Shown: positions 46,245 through 57,273, numbered from the stretch's first letter. The stretch: DNA of 64,000 nt from Darksidea phi (GCA_030770425.1 JASJFT010000188.1:25316-89315); one strand, 5' to 3'. Notes: a model not told the origin generated them from the letters alone. Numbers and translations: made by a program.

Positions 46245-46592
46245 TTATGTCGACATGCTGGCGACAATATCCAGTGCGGTTAGAGTGAATATAAGAAGGA
46301 GATTGTCACGGTACTCCAGGTTGGTGATAATCTTCAGCGCAGTTAGAACGAAGAGAAGGAAATTTTCGCGGTACTCCCAGAGATCGAAGAATCCTAGCAA
46401 TATGACCAAGAGGGTAATAAGTTCGGGTAGCGTTCGGCCTATGAAGCGCAGCGTTCGGCCTACAAAGACCAGCGATAGGCCTACCCAGACCAGCGCTCGG
46501 CATACCCAGAGCAGGTTTCGGCATACGTCTACGAACGATAGACCCTCGCCATTAAGGTTGCCATTGGGGTAGTCACGGTAAGTGGTGAACAT
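46245..46592 (-). CDS. Small hypothetical membrane protein built from internal repeats
   Basis: A 115-codon frame begins at a true ATG (46592); a TTATTTATGG/TATAAATA-like element lies about 170 bp upstream on the minus strand. The N-terminal third is polar (FTTYRDYPNGNLNGEG). It is followed by short repeated blocks (VCRNLL, VCRALV, VGLSLV, VGRTLR, IGRTLP), then a hydrophobic helix (ELITLLVILLGFF). Two 20-residue near-copies follow (EYRENFLLFVLTALKIITNL and EYRDNLLLIFTLTALDIVAS). I know no family. The periodic hydrophobic structure argues for either a real membrane protein or a translated minisatellite. Neighbouring DNA is decayed, which lowers confidence. Confidence 0.4.
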   Translation of the reverse strand: MFTTYRDYPNGNLNGEGLSFVDVCRNLLWVCRALVWVGLSLVFVGRTLRFIGRTLPELITLLVILLGFFDLWEYRENFLLFVLTALKIITNLEYRDNLLLIFTLTALDIVASMST

Positions 46593-47195
46593 GGTGATGT
46601 TTTCCGTGCCACGGACGGACTGGTCGCGGTTGTAACGCTTGATATAGAATTGGGTGTTGATGTGGTCGGATTCGGGTGAGAGACCGATTGTTGTGTGTGG
46701 TTCGATAGTGTACAGTCAAAGTTGAGAGTGCGGTTGTGGTTTAGGATATTTGGGGCCGGGAAGGTTATTTATGGTGTAAAAAACAGCTTCCCGTAACAGT
46801 TGGAAGCTAGTAGTAACCGCGGGAAAGTACCCCTGCAAAGAAATGTTTGTGAGTGAATCATATGAGAGCAAAGACTATGACAGTGAGCATTAGGTAATAG
46901 AGGCGCGAAGGAATGAACTCATATCGCCCGAGAAAGAACAACAAGAAGGGTTCTTGAAAGTATATGGGAGCAGGACCAATAGGGTTTAGCGCGGCATTAG
47001 CTACTAGTGCCTTGGCAAATGGGTTTATTCCCTGAGAATCACCTCTACAACCCAAACACCCATAATCCGGGTCTCGGAAAAGAAAAGGCCAACGCGTAAA
47101 GCTCGAGACGAAGCTGAAGACCAAGCCTGGTAAATGGACCAAGCCAATTCCAATCAACTCCTTGGATCTCAAAAATATCCACCCGCTTGTTTTGA
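46593..47195. other. Spacer, no gene recognised
   Basis: Contains the presumed promoter of the minus-strand small membrane ORF and otherwise interrupted frames. Confidence 0.4.
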
Positions 47196-47660
47196 AGTTT
47201 TGTTCTCGAGTCCGTCGCGGGAGAGCTTCGTGTTTATCTCGATCCTTACGGATTCGGCGAGGGTCCTCCGCCTGTCTCGCTTCGCGACGTGAACGATAAC
47301 AGCTGTATAGAAGAGACCGCCGACTACATCACCAAGAACAATCTAGTTGATGTGATTGCGCTTGAGTTCTTGGATTTAGTTAGAGATGCGCAGACTAGGG
47401 AATCCACCGCTGAAGTCGAGGTTGGCAAATACGGTACTATCGTGTTGCCCAAGTCCATGATGAACAACGGCAACTTAGTTCCTACCAACTGACCCAATAT
47501 CAGCCGGCCTTTCGACCCTGATGGAGAACCCGATCCAGGTACACATTGGGCCGAGGCGAAGGTGAAGGATAAAGTGACTCACAAAGTCTTTGTCGACGAG
47601 ATCAAGGATGAAACGGACCTGCTAGACCAGCTGGCCCGCCAGGGTATCATCAGAATCTGA
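47196..47660 (+). pseudogene. Unrecognised gene remnant with one internal TGA
   Basis: A plus-strand frame of 155 codons, opening after a TGA at 47193 and closing at 47660, is broken only by TGA at 47490-47492. The protein text is complex and gene-like on both sides of that stop (LRVYLDPYGFGEGPPPVSLR, then KYGTIVLPKSMMNNGN, and after the stop RPFDPDGEPDPGTHWAEAKV). The stop may replace a Trp codon through one G-to-A change. No start codon is evident, so it looks like a 3' exon or fragment. I do not recognise the family. Confidence 0.4.
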
Positions 47661-47864
47661 TATTCCCAGAAAACTCCGTACAAACGGTCCCATAATCTCG
47701 CATTGCCGGTCATTACCTTCATTTGTGTTGCTTTTAAGTAATGAATAAACAATCAGAAGTCTGAACTCTACATTTATATCTTGATCATGCATCGGGTGAT
47801 ACGTAATTGATTGTGTGAGTATCAAAACGACTCAACCTTTAGTTGACGAACACAATGGTCATGT

Positions 47865-48782
47865 CTAAAGCATACATAACGCCTCAAGATACACGATTCT
47901 CGCGTCTCCCTCTTCAAAGCCGTAGGTCCGAAACAATCCAAATAGCCTCGCAACTTCGATTGAACGTCGATCCTGAGCTGAGATCTGACCAATCTCTCCG
48001 TAGAAAGTATCCCAGAAATGCGCTCTGAGCTCGACATGGTGAGGATGGAAGTACCAACAATGCGAAGTCTGAACGCCAAGTATTGATTCGAGACCACCGA
48101 GAGAAACCCCAAATGGGGCAAAGATAGCATCCGCCCAATCCACAACACCTGTAATATGACCCGTTGCTTCATCCACATGGAAGTTGTTCTCTAAGAAATC
48201 ATCGTGCTGGACTACCTTAGGGTATTCCGGACGGAAGATTAATGAAAGCCCTTGGCGGACCTCCTCTAGCTTCCATTGAATTCGATCAGGTAAGCCGTGG
48301 GAGATTTGGTCTAGTATACGAGAATACTCTTTAATTGAGTCAGAGCGTTGCCTAATTATTAGTTTATTAATCTATGCTAAAGCAGAGAATCTAATCTTCT
48401 TGTCAGCGATAAGCTCTTAATGATATAGTTACATATTAATAGACCTTACAAAGTCCAGTACTATTTAGCGCAGATATTATTATATCCTAGGGGTAAGAAA
48501 CTAACGCCTCACTCGATAAAAAGCGGGTCTAGTAACGAGGTCCCAGACATACACGTGGACGTCTCCTAACATACTAAGGTACTTATAGTTAGGTACAAAA
48601 TCTCCGTAAGATTATTTTACATGTTTAACAAGTTCGATATCCAACTTCGAGGATCGAAATTGGACTACATTAAACGTCTGACCGGAGTCGGGTGCTATAG
48701 TATAGCTTTGTCCGCCCTGTATTTGCGTAGGAGAGACGGGACTCTTTAAGATTTCAGCAGCCATGCGATTATAGTCGGCCAT
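47865..48782 (-). pseudogene. Aminoglycoside phosphotransferase-like (APH family) pseudogene
   Basis: From ATG at 48782 the frame reads ADYNRMAAEILKSP...VVQFRSSKLDIELVKHVK. It then meets TAA (48612-48614) and continues SYGDFVPNYKYLSMLGDVHVYVWDL to a TAG at 48501-48503. An AT-rich stretch of roughly 150 bp follows. The rest is EEVRQGLSLIFRPEYPKVVQ, HDDFLENNFHVDE and HITGVVDWADAIFAPFG, ending at 47865. The HDDFxxNNF and VVDWADA motifs correspond to the catalytic HxDxxxxN loop and the Mg-binding DxD region of fungal APH/choline-kinase-like proteins. Both stops fit C-to-T changes of Gln codons. These proteins are an expanded fungal family of unknown substrate. It is clearly dead. Confidence 0.75.
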
Positions 48783-49321
48783 TGAGGTAGATTTATGCTG
48801 ATTGAAAAATCGGGATATTTAACGTGCGGATAATGCGTCATAACTGCCCGCCTTCGCTGCGTGCTTGGAGATATCCTCGCTGCGGTCTTCACACGATCTG
48901 CATTCGACGGCCATGGGGATGTGCCTGATTTCGCCAAGGATCATATTCGAGGATTGAGCGTAGGCGTGCGAGCCTATGGTAGAGAGCGTATCGAAGAGGT
49001 AGGGATGGTGAGCGTATCTATGAAGGAACAAGCAGCGTGTGGACTGGAATGGCTGACACGCTACTGGTTGATTATTCAGCAGCACCATTCGATTGCGCGC
49101 TAACCTTTCCGGCTGTACCTGGCCTGTATCCCACGAGACATAGACGGGGCACTTATCTGACTGCGGCTGTGACTGACAGGTGTAATGACTGACAAAGTAG
49201 AAGCGTCGAATAATGTCCCCTTCGCCGCCCCCAACCCAAGTTTCCGCAACGCACTTTTTGCCCACACGCACGCCGAGATTGATAGCACGAGGATGAGGAT
49301 AGTGACCCCAGGGCAAATGCA
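48783..49321. other. Spacer between two APH-like pseudogenes
   Basis: No supported gene. Overlapping frames on both strands (for example 48819-49322 minus) have no family features. The missing N-terminal lobe of the downstream APH-like gene is not recognisable here. Confidence 0.4.
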
Positions 49322-50026
49322 ATGGCGGACAATGTTAGCCAGATGGCTTATCGGTACGACAGGGGAACTCGGTTCTGGTTTTTGGCGTCTTCATGTAGTT
49401 ACCGCGGTGATATGAGGAGAGCGCCGATGACCAGCGTCGGTGCCGGACCGTGGTTTTCTCTCGAAGACTCATTTAGAGACTGCCTGAAGTTTGAACTTGC
49501 CGAGGCCGATAAGAACCCACATCTGCAGGGTTGGCGGCTTAACGGTGTCAGAGAACGTATTGATGCTTTTATTGAGCATGGTCTGCCCGCCCAGTTCTCC
49601 GATATGCCGTCAAAGCAGGACAGGGCTATTATACATGCGGACTTCAGTGGGTTTATTCTTTCCTATTGTCATCTAAAATCGCTGTACTTGACCTTCTGCA
49701 ACCTTGGCTTTGACACTTAGGCGAAGCTCCTGATAATCTCCTCTATGATCCTGCGACAGGCCGTATTACAGTGCTCCTTGACTACGACTTTGCCAGCATC
49801 CTACACCCTGCATACGAATTCTTCCGCTCCTTCGCCACCAACGGCGGCCACTTGACCGGCTGGTCGGGTGACACGACTCCACAGGAAAAAGAAGCGGCAG
49901 CTGTTACCCTGGAGATTGTCGAATGAGGACTTTCTGAGAATGAATCAGGATGAAGACCAGAGAAGGGCGCTGAGACACATGAGTGAAAAGCAGCTTGTGG
50001 GCTTGTTGGATCGTATGGGATTCTAG
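49322..50026 (+). pseudogene. Second APH-like gene fragment, N-terminally truncated and frame-damaged
   Basis: The frame from ATG at 49322 contains TSVGAGPWFSLEDSFRDCL. A 74 bp intron (49647-49720) then joins RAIIHADFS to EAPDNLLYDPATGRITVLLDYDFASI, which is the APH catalytic and metal-binding region. HADFSEAPDNLL keeps the His, Asp and Asn of the HxDxxxxN loop. The frame ends at TGA 49924-49926, but a different frame resumes as RLSNEDFLRMNQDEDQRR and runs to a stop near 50026. That suggests an indel around 49890-49915 or an unrecognised intron. The N-lobe with the nucleotide-binding residues is absent, so it is unlikely to be active. Confidence 0.55.
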
Positions 50027-50869
50027 AATTGGGACTCGGAAAGCCCAAGCCCGCGTCTCGACAAGCCACATGTGTAGAAATTTCTCGCAAATATCAGAAT
50101 AGAGTATAGGAGCTTGTCTCGGAGGTTGGAAATATATGCAGAAACGTAGCGGCGGGGAAGCTCGACAGATGTTCGTCAGTCTGGTCATGTTCTATGTTCT
50201 ATGTACATAGCACTACCGTTCGGCTCCAAATCCTTCACTCCAGAAGCTAAAGAGAGGGGCCTGGAATAGGACAGTTGATGTTATTCGTTTCCCGGTATGA
50301 AAAGAGTAAGTCTACGCTCTACGCATAAAAGCCAATCAGTATGAACATCCCATGCTAAAGAAGCAAATCTACAAAAGAAAAAATATGTATGGCGTGACTC
50401 ACGGCAGCGATGCAGAAGTGCAACACTCCGTACTCTTCTTTCAACCGAAGCTTAGCCTCGACGTACATTGGACTCCTAATAACCGATCCCATATCAACGG
50501 TGGGTGTAAAGGGGTATTACGTGTGAAGCCAAGCCATATCCATCCCAACCACATGTCCCCAACGCCGTGTTAAGAGGGGGGCCATCCTTCACGGAATAGG
50601 GAAACAGGATCGTCCTCTTCCTCGGAGATGGAACTGTCGTCCTCCCAGTCACAGTCCTGAACCCCAGAGTCAGAGCGCCGGTGCCCACTCTTAGAGGGTT
50701 GCGTTTGTCGCTCCTCTGTTTCATTGTCCTGTAGCTCCGTTATACGATCACTTTCCGACAGCCATTCGTCTTCCTCCTTTTCTGGGTAATATTCGCCTGA
50801 TGCCCAGATTAGCCGCTCGTCAGGCCCATGTTTCGCGAAACAAAAGAAAACAAAACAGTGCTTCAAAGC
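50027..50869. other. Intergenic region including a possible in-frame 3' extension of the coiled-coil gene
   Basis: Most of the interval shows nothing. From 50866 down to 50570 the minus strand is open in the same frame as the gene that stops at 50870-50872. It encodes a strongly acidic, Ser/Glu-rich stretch. Confidence 0.4.
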
Positions 50870-52141
50870 TCACGCACTTGCTACCCCCAATCCGTCACAA
50901 AGCCTCTGCCTGTACCGCCCGAACATCTCTTCAAATCCACTGACCACATCCCGACACGCACTCTCCGCCTCTCTGTTCCTCAACCTTCGATCCCAATCAC
51001 CCTCTTCAATCCATGTCACACCTACCTCTTTGGCTTCCATATCGCGTTTCCACTCGCCAAGTTGGTCTTTCGAGCTCTTGATGCGACGAGTGGCGTTGGT
51101 GGTCGCTTGGCGGCTCATGTGGAGCGAGTCAGATATATTAGAGAGCATTTCGAGGAGGTCACGGGTTGCGGTTGAGAGTTGGGAGAGGGCTATTACGGGT
51201 TGCGGGGAGGAGTGGGGCAGCAGCTCAAGAGTGGAGGTGATGAGGGGGAGAAGAGCCTCGATTGTTTCGAGGTCGGGTATTATGGCGCGGGGGCCGGAGA
51301 AGGAGGCAGTTAGGGAAGTTAGTGTGCGTGATTGGTGGGTGAGATGTGTTGTCAGAGCATCGTGTGCGGTCTTTAGTCTGTGGGGATATAAGCCTTAAGG
51401 TACGTGGGATCATACGATAGAGATCATATGCGCGTACCTTGTTGCGCCGTTTTCGATTCCGCTCTGGCTCCCCAAATCTCGCAACTGTTCCGCGACCCTT
51501 TTGACTACGGCGTCGTTCGCGCTGCCGTTTACTTCCATCCCGCGTCTTGCAAGGCTTTCTATTGCTGCCATTCGAGCTTCAAGCGCTGGTGATATACCTT
51601 CGTTCGCCTCGAGGTCTGAGTCGTCCCCATAATCTGACCCATCATATAATGAGCGTTGCCTCGTGTGCTTCCTCGCTCTTGTGATCGTCTGCGGGCTCAG
51701 CGTGGCTCTTGACTGTGTAGAGGGCGACGATGACTGCATTGCAACGCCGCTGTCCCTCACGCCGTTGACGCTGACTGCGTTATCCGCCCCTGCCGACCCA
51801 TCGTGGTCTACTGCGATGCCAATACTGTTTGAACCTTCCATGGGTAGGTCGAGGTCGTCCCCGAATTCGCCATCAACCCCCTCTTCATCTTCGTCCCAGA
51901 TATCCCCAAGCTCATCCGCCAAGTTTCCGAGCCCGCCGTCCCCCCCACCGTCATAATTCTGCGCCGGGCTACCGTGCTCAAACTCTTGCGACGAGCGGGG
52001 TGTCATGGGCGAATATCCAGAGGACCGGCGATTAAACGAATACCGTCGGGAGGGGGTATTGTGGGACATGTCAAGGCTCGAGGGATGCCGGTGATGGGAC
52101 GACGCCGGCCGGTGGGTGGGTGTCTGCGGCGGCGAAGACAT
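50870..52141 (-). CDS. Uncharacterised coiled-coil protein, conserved-looking, two exons
   Basis: Exons 51438-52141 and 50870-51377 with intron 51378-51437 (GTACGC...CACAG) give 403 residues from ATG at 52141. The first 75 residues are disordered and Ser/Pro/Arg-rich with phosphosite-like repeats (RRYSFNRRSSGYSPMTPRSS). Next comes an acidic segment (LADELGDIWDEDEEG) and another disordered stretch. A helical half follows from about residue 180, including ALEARMAAIESLARRGMEV, LEMLSNISDSLHMSRQATTN and KDQLGEWKRDMEAKEVGVTW. It has no catalytic motif. The design suggests a structural or cytoskeleton-associated protein, but I cannot name the family. The frame remains open for about 100 codons after the single TGA stop. 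Confidence 0.75.
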
Positions 52142-53012
52142 TGTGACGTCGGCCGCACTTCTGTGTGCGCGGACAATGTATGTGAGCTGTGGATTTACGT
52201 ATAGCGAGGAAGCTGTGTGAGCGCATCCGTCTGCGGAGGGGATAGTTCACAGGCGAAACGTATTTCTGGTGTACCAAGGTCTTGAGGAGCTATGTGTGGC
52301 CCATTGGTAGAGATTACAGACGGAGAGCGAGGGGCTGCAGCGCGTCGACGTGTGGTGGGTGCCCGGGTGTGAAATGCGATGAATGCTGGCTAGTCTTGGC
52401 TCTGGGTGATGCGGAGCGAATGCGACGAGCGGCGGTGAGACACGAGTGAATCCGCGGGCAACTGCCGGCTGTAGTGATTATGAATATAGGGCGAGGGAAT
52501 ATCGCAGTGTGCGAAAACGAATAGTGAAGCTGCTGACTCTGGAGCCTGCGTGTTTGTTTGCTTCGTAGAGGGGCGCACCATCATGGAAGGAAACGCGCCA
52601 AGTCAAAGACTTGCCGGGATGCCCATCACAATCACTCCTATGTGACAACACACATGTGCACAGTCGTATCAATGCAGTGCTGACGAAGCAAAAGCTCTAA
52701 TTCTAGTCGTTCACGACTATGGTACAGCTAACGACACAAACAGAGACGCAGTTGCCTGAATCCTATAGACTATCATCCACATACTTTTTTGAGCACGAAC
52801 AATGTCCCACGAGAAACCAGAGGGGTATCCCTTTACTACCTTGAAACGAAAGGCTTGACCCGCCAACGCCAGGCGCTGCGATGCGCCATTTTGTACATGT
52901 TACCTTTTGCACAAAAACAGAACCTATCGCGACATTTAATATGCGATCCGTAAACTCCCACAATGCCTTATATGATGCCGCTGAAATCGATCGTGTGGTA
53001 AGCGTAACGCCG
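52142..53012. other. Intergenic, no gene recognised
   Basis: Upstream region of the coiled-coil gene and downstream region of the small conserved gene at 53013-53749. No repeats or supported frames. Confidence 0.45.
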
Positions 53013-53749
53013 TTACGAGGATTTGCCCTGCTCAAGCGCCGCCAGCTGCTTCTTGAGCTGGGTGAAGAAGTCCTGTCCGCTGGGCATGAGGTGTGACATG
53101 GTGCCTGTGCCAGTGTTACTCCTGTATGACCGCCACTGCCCGTTCAGACATACCTCGTGAGCCCCATGCGCCGCTGCTCCTCTTTGCCACCGAGTCTCCT
53201 TGGACCTTGTGGTACGCCGACGGCTGGTCTTTCGATGCGCGGTTAGCTTCGTTGCTCGCGGCCGTCGGGTTGCTCGCGGGAGAAGTACCTCCAATGCTCT
53301 CAAGGTACCCTATGGCAAATGTCAGCATAGCTCCTAGAACGAGTCACAGCCTAGACAGTCTTCTCGTAGCGTTGCTGCCAACGACGACACCTGCAGAAGG
53401 CAAACGTACCCTTCTTCAAGAACTCCTTGACCTCGCCAGCGTTGAAGTCCTTCACTGGGACATGCTGGCCGGCCTGAGCTGCAACAGGAGCAGGCTGCGC
53501 TTGCCCCTGCACTTGCCCTTGGACTCTGTCGGCGACGGCTGCAGCCTTGCCTTTTCCACTCCAAGCATTTCCAGAGAGAGCGGCCATTGCCTGCTGCCGG
53601 ACGCCCTCCCTGTTGGGCGTGTTCGTGCCCGAGTTGCGGTTGCCCCGTCCTCCCTGAGGTCGCGACCAGCCACTATTGCTTGCCGTCAGCACTCGGTCCG
53701 AATTGAGGAATCGGCGCATCACCTACCGGTTCTCACCCACGCCACTCAT
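53013..53749 (-). CDS. Small conserved fungal protein of unknown function, four exons
   Basis: Exons 53727-53749, 53410-53672, 53154-53309 and 53013-53104 with introns of 54, 100 and 49 bp give 177 residues, and all phases agree. The sequence is SGVGENRGWSRPQGGRGNRN at the N-terminus. A Gly/Gln/Ala-rich middle with SGNAWSGKGKAA follows, then HVPVKDFNAGEVKEFLKK and SSGAWGSR. The C-terminal helix is MPSGQDFFTQLKKQLAALEQ. As I recall, many ascomycetes have a short protein with exactly this arrangement (N-terminal RGG-like stretch, 'HVPVxxFNAxE' and a final 'GQDFFxxLRKQ' helix), of unknown role, possibly RNA-associated. No signal peptide or membrane segment. Confidence 0.75.
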
Positions 53750-55895
53750 TGTCGGAGGAGTAAGGACGAGGTGGGGTGGAGAAAGAAAGATGATGGACGG
53801 AGGTAGTAAAGTAGAGAGCAACGCACATAATTAGCATAGCCAGTCGCGAGTAAGCACGGACAATCGTTATTCAGCCAATCAGAAGCTGCAGCTGCTGTGC
53901 CAGCTCACCAGTTCGCTGCCTTTTTCAGAAACCGTTGTTATCCGACCGATAGTGTGAACAGCTTTTGCCATCCGCTGGATGAGAGCTCTCCAAGCTTGCC
54001 GCGGCCCTGCACTTGTGCATGACGAAGCTGTCACGTGGCACCTCTTGTCCATCACTCTGCACCCTGGAGCAAGCCGTCTCTTTTGCTTTCTCAAATCCGC
54101 CTTTAAGGACCCATATGTTTAATATTATGTTAAGCGCTGTAGCCCCTGGCCATACCCAGGTTCAGTCCTTTTTTCTCATCCCGAGAAATAGTCCCAAGAG
54201 TGTCGTTAAACCCCTGCAAGTCGACAGTACAAAAAGGTATATGTCACAGTGAGGGCTCAGGATGAATCACTGTGAGGAAATAGAAGTGAAGACTGCGTTG
54301 ATTGTGAAAGCTCTGTATGAGAGCAGCTTATATAGAACAGAATGAGGCGTAGCAGCCAGGAGTAGTCATGTGACTCGATTGGTGTGTGAGCTAGCCTGAC
54401 AGTATATAAGACAGCACAGTGTGCGCAGGGTATCAGTGGTGCTGTATCAGTGGTGCTGCCTCACTACCACTGTTGGGGCTTTCAACGCTCTGCCTCAACT
54501 CTGCGGCTCGACATCACATGTCATTGCTCGCTGTCTATCAATGTTCGAACATCACCTCGTCGGTCACAATCGGCAATACTGTGTACAGCTCTACAGCTCC
54601 ATTATCGGGTACAAGGTGTGGGTATAGCACCTCTACTGTGTACAAACTCCTACTCTATTTCGCGCAGACCTTACAAAAGAGACCCCCACCATACAAATCC
54701 AAATAAATATAAGGCAGCACAGTTCCTCACACCTCAGACGAAGCTAGGAATGGGTGGCAGGGAGATGGCAATTCTGTATCAAAGCCACAGCCACACGCAC
54801 GCACACACACACACACACACAGTCTTTGGAAAACGCCAACATTTCCGCCGCAAAGGTTGAAGAAAACCGCCAGTGTAGTCTTGCAAATTCCCACCATCCA
54901 TTGAATAACCACCACCAGCCCGCTCAAACATCCGTGCAACCAACCCAGTAATCTGCAAACATCGACTTCATGCAACACGCCGGGTGGCTTTGAAGCGTGT
55001 CGCAGTACTTGAACAATTGGTTGGTGGTCTCCACCGCTTCGGCTATTCATACGCGTATTAGCTCGCGTCCTGGCTAAAGGGGGAGTGGGTTATGCATACT
55101 GGGTTCCTTGCAACCGCTACCCCACCCATCCTTAGTCGGAACTTCGCAGCAGAGAGGCGTTTGTTGAATGTCGCATAGGGCAGCTCGGGTCACGTTAATT
55201 GCTGCGGCGGAGGTAAGGGAGAGGAGGGAGGCGATGATGAGTGGAAGCTGCATCTTGGTAGGTGGTATCGTTTTCGATGGAAGCTTCAGCGTTCGAAGGG
55301 GGAATGGAGGTAGGTGTAGAGAAGCTGCATGTGACGGTAGGCATCGAAAGGGAGATAGAGCACTTCTTTATATCTCTATTCCGTCGCGTGGGTGAGGGAG
55401 CTGATGTTGGAGGGTTTGGTGGGCGCGCTCTTCTCACCGTGGCTCGAATGGACCAGGTCACACTCATGGTCGCTATGTGGGGAAAGCCAGATTCTATCGG
55501 TTTTCCGGTGGGAGACGACCGGAAGGGTTATTTGAAAGCCAGACGATCGGACGGCCTAGCATCATCACACCAGTCTTGGGCCTGGATCCTGTTCAAGGTT
55601 TCCTATTACAGTGGCACATATCTCAAGGCCTTGTGCACATGATACTGAGACGCCGAGGTCAAGAACGGAAGGTGTATAGGATGAACTACGGGTCGTATGA
55701 TTTCTTCAAGAGCAGTCGTCCTTTTGTACACTGTTATACATGTTCGACGGTCCTGAGCCAGTAGCACTTACGCTCCAACTTTGGGCCTGCTATGAGCCAT
55801 ACTTGAAGTGTGGTTGTTGACAAAACTAATTCGAAGAGTCATGTCGAGCTTGGTCACCAGTCAAAGTCAACCATGGATCGTGAAGCTGTCCTGAG
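53750..55895. other. 2.1 kb gene-poor interval with a CA microsatellite
   Basis: Short frames on both strands show no domain. A CA-rich simple repeat lies near 54792-54822. No transposon ends were recognised. A short, spliced or non-coding RNA gene would escape inspection by eye. Confidence 0.45.
54792..54822. repeat. CA dinucleotide microsatellite
   Basis: CACACGCACGCACACACACA continuing as CA repeats, with two CG interruptions near the 5' end. Confidence 0.8.
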
Positions 55896-57273
55896 CTAGA
55901 CTTCAATCGCAGACGCAGGCTTCTCCATGCGGCGCCAGAGACCAAGAAAGCCGCCGCCAACAACCTGCTGGCCCACCTTGGGCCGACAGACCATTGCCCA
56001 CTTATCTTCATTCTTGGCAAGATCCTCTGCCAGCTCAACATCTCTCGCCTCTTGCCCTTTGATACGGTCAATTGGTTCTTCAACGGTGGGCGGTTCTGCT
56101 CCGGCTGGTGTGTGCTCCTCCAACTTCTTCGGTGTTGCCCGCGGCTTCACGGCTCGTACGTCCCATTCTCGGACGGTGCCCGCTCCAAGTTCAACGATCT
56201 GATCGAGCAAGTAGGGCATCCTGTGCCTTCGGATGGCCTCGACACAGTCCACAATCTGAGTGATGCTGGGGTTGAAGACGGCGAGGAGGCCGTTCACATG
56301 CAGCACCGGCGCTACATCGGCTAGGCGATGATCCGCATTGGGCATGTCCAGGAAGACATGAGATAGGAACGGCTCCTCCGTTTTTCGCAATGCCTTTTGC
56401 TGGGCTATCCAAGGCGATATGTCCCCTACATGGAATTCGACGTTGCCAGCATACATGCCACCCTTGAAGCCCTCGACGATCTTCTTAGCATGCGCCGAGT
56501 GCTTGTGGGAGATGTCTAGCGTGTGCACTATGGCCCGACGGCTCTTCTTCCATGATTCCAAGGTGGAACCATGGAGGTCGGACAGCGACTCTCCTAGGTA
56601 GACTGGGTCTTCCGTCTCCTCGCTACATGCATAGGACGATAGTTTCGGCAGAGGTGGGTTCCCCGCATGTATGGCACGCGCGAGATGCAGAGTCAGCGCT
56701 CCATGCCCAGTGCCGCCTTCGAGGATCTCCAGAGGCGGGCTCTCGTCGGTAATACTGGAAGGTCTATCGACATGGATGTCCAGAAGGGACACTATGAGGT
56801 TCGTGTCGGATGGATATATCTATCTCCGTCAATCCCAACTCTTTCGTGCAATGTCGCGCTACATATCCGACCGCGAGAAACGCACTGGAGTGACAAGCCG
56901 CGGCGTGAGCCGGACATATTCCGCCAACGTAGGTTCGTGTATGCGGTATGACGCGCCTTTGGACGACAGTACGAGCTGTCGCGGTTCCTTTCCAATAACG
57001 TCGGCGTGCGCTATCGACCCTCGGTGAGTCTGAACCTTCTTCGATGACTCAAGCTTCACGAGCGTGCCTTCGTGGTATGTGTTCTTCCTATCCCGGAGGA
57101 GTACCACGTCGCCTTCTACGTGGTCGTGAGCGACATGATCGGAGACGTGGCGGGGCAGCGCTCTTGCCTTGAAATGCGCGGTGACAGGGACGAATCGTCG
57201 CAAAGTATCTAACAGATGAAGTAAGTGGCCTTGTCGCCAGAGACGAGCAGGACAAGAATCGAGAGTTGCGCAT
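55896..57273 (-). CDS. Trm61-type tRNA (adenine-N1) methyltransferase, probably mitochondrial
   Basis: Exons 57168-57273, 56886-57115 and 55896-56819 give 419 residues. The first intron (57116-57167) has a GC donor (G|GCAAGA) and a CGTAG acceptor. It links a mitochondrial-presequence-like N-terminus (RNSRFLSCSSLATRPLTSSV, rich in Arg/Ser and lacking acids) to FQEGDVVLLRDRK, the start of the Trm61 fold. The second intron (56820-56885) restores LVTPIYPSDTNLIVSLLDIH. The catalytic domain shows LEILEGGTGHGALTLHLA, a variant of the SAM-binding GxGxG loop, then VEFHVGDISPWI and FLDMPNADHRL. Family members methylate A58 of tRNA; single-subunit mitochondrial forms exist. It is divergent from the phosphoesterase gene 275 bp away. 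Organelle targeting is inferred from the presequence. Confidence 0.8.

Noticed and set aside
48819..49322. 167-codon minus-strand ORF between the APH-like pseudogenes
   Set aside because: No recognisable motif, overlaps other equally open frames, and lies in decayed sequence.
54419..54860. Overlapping plus-strand ORFs near the CA repeat
   Set aside because: Three frames are open at once with repeat-driven translation and no conserved features.
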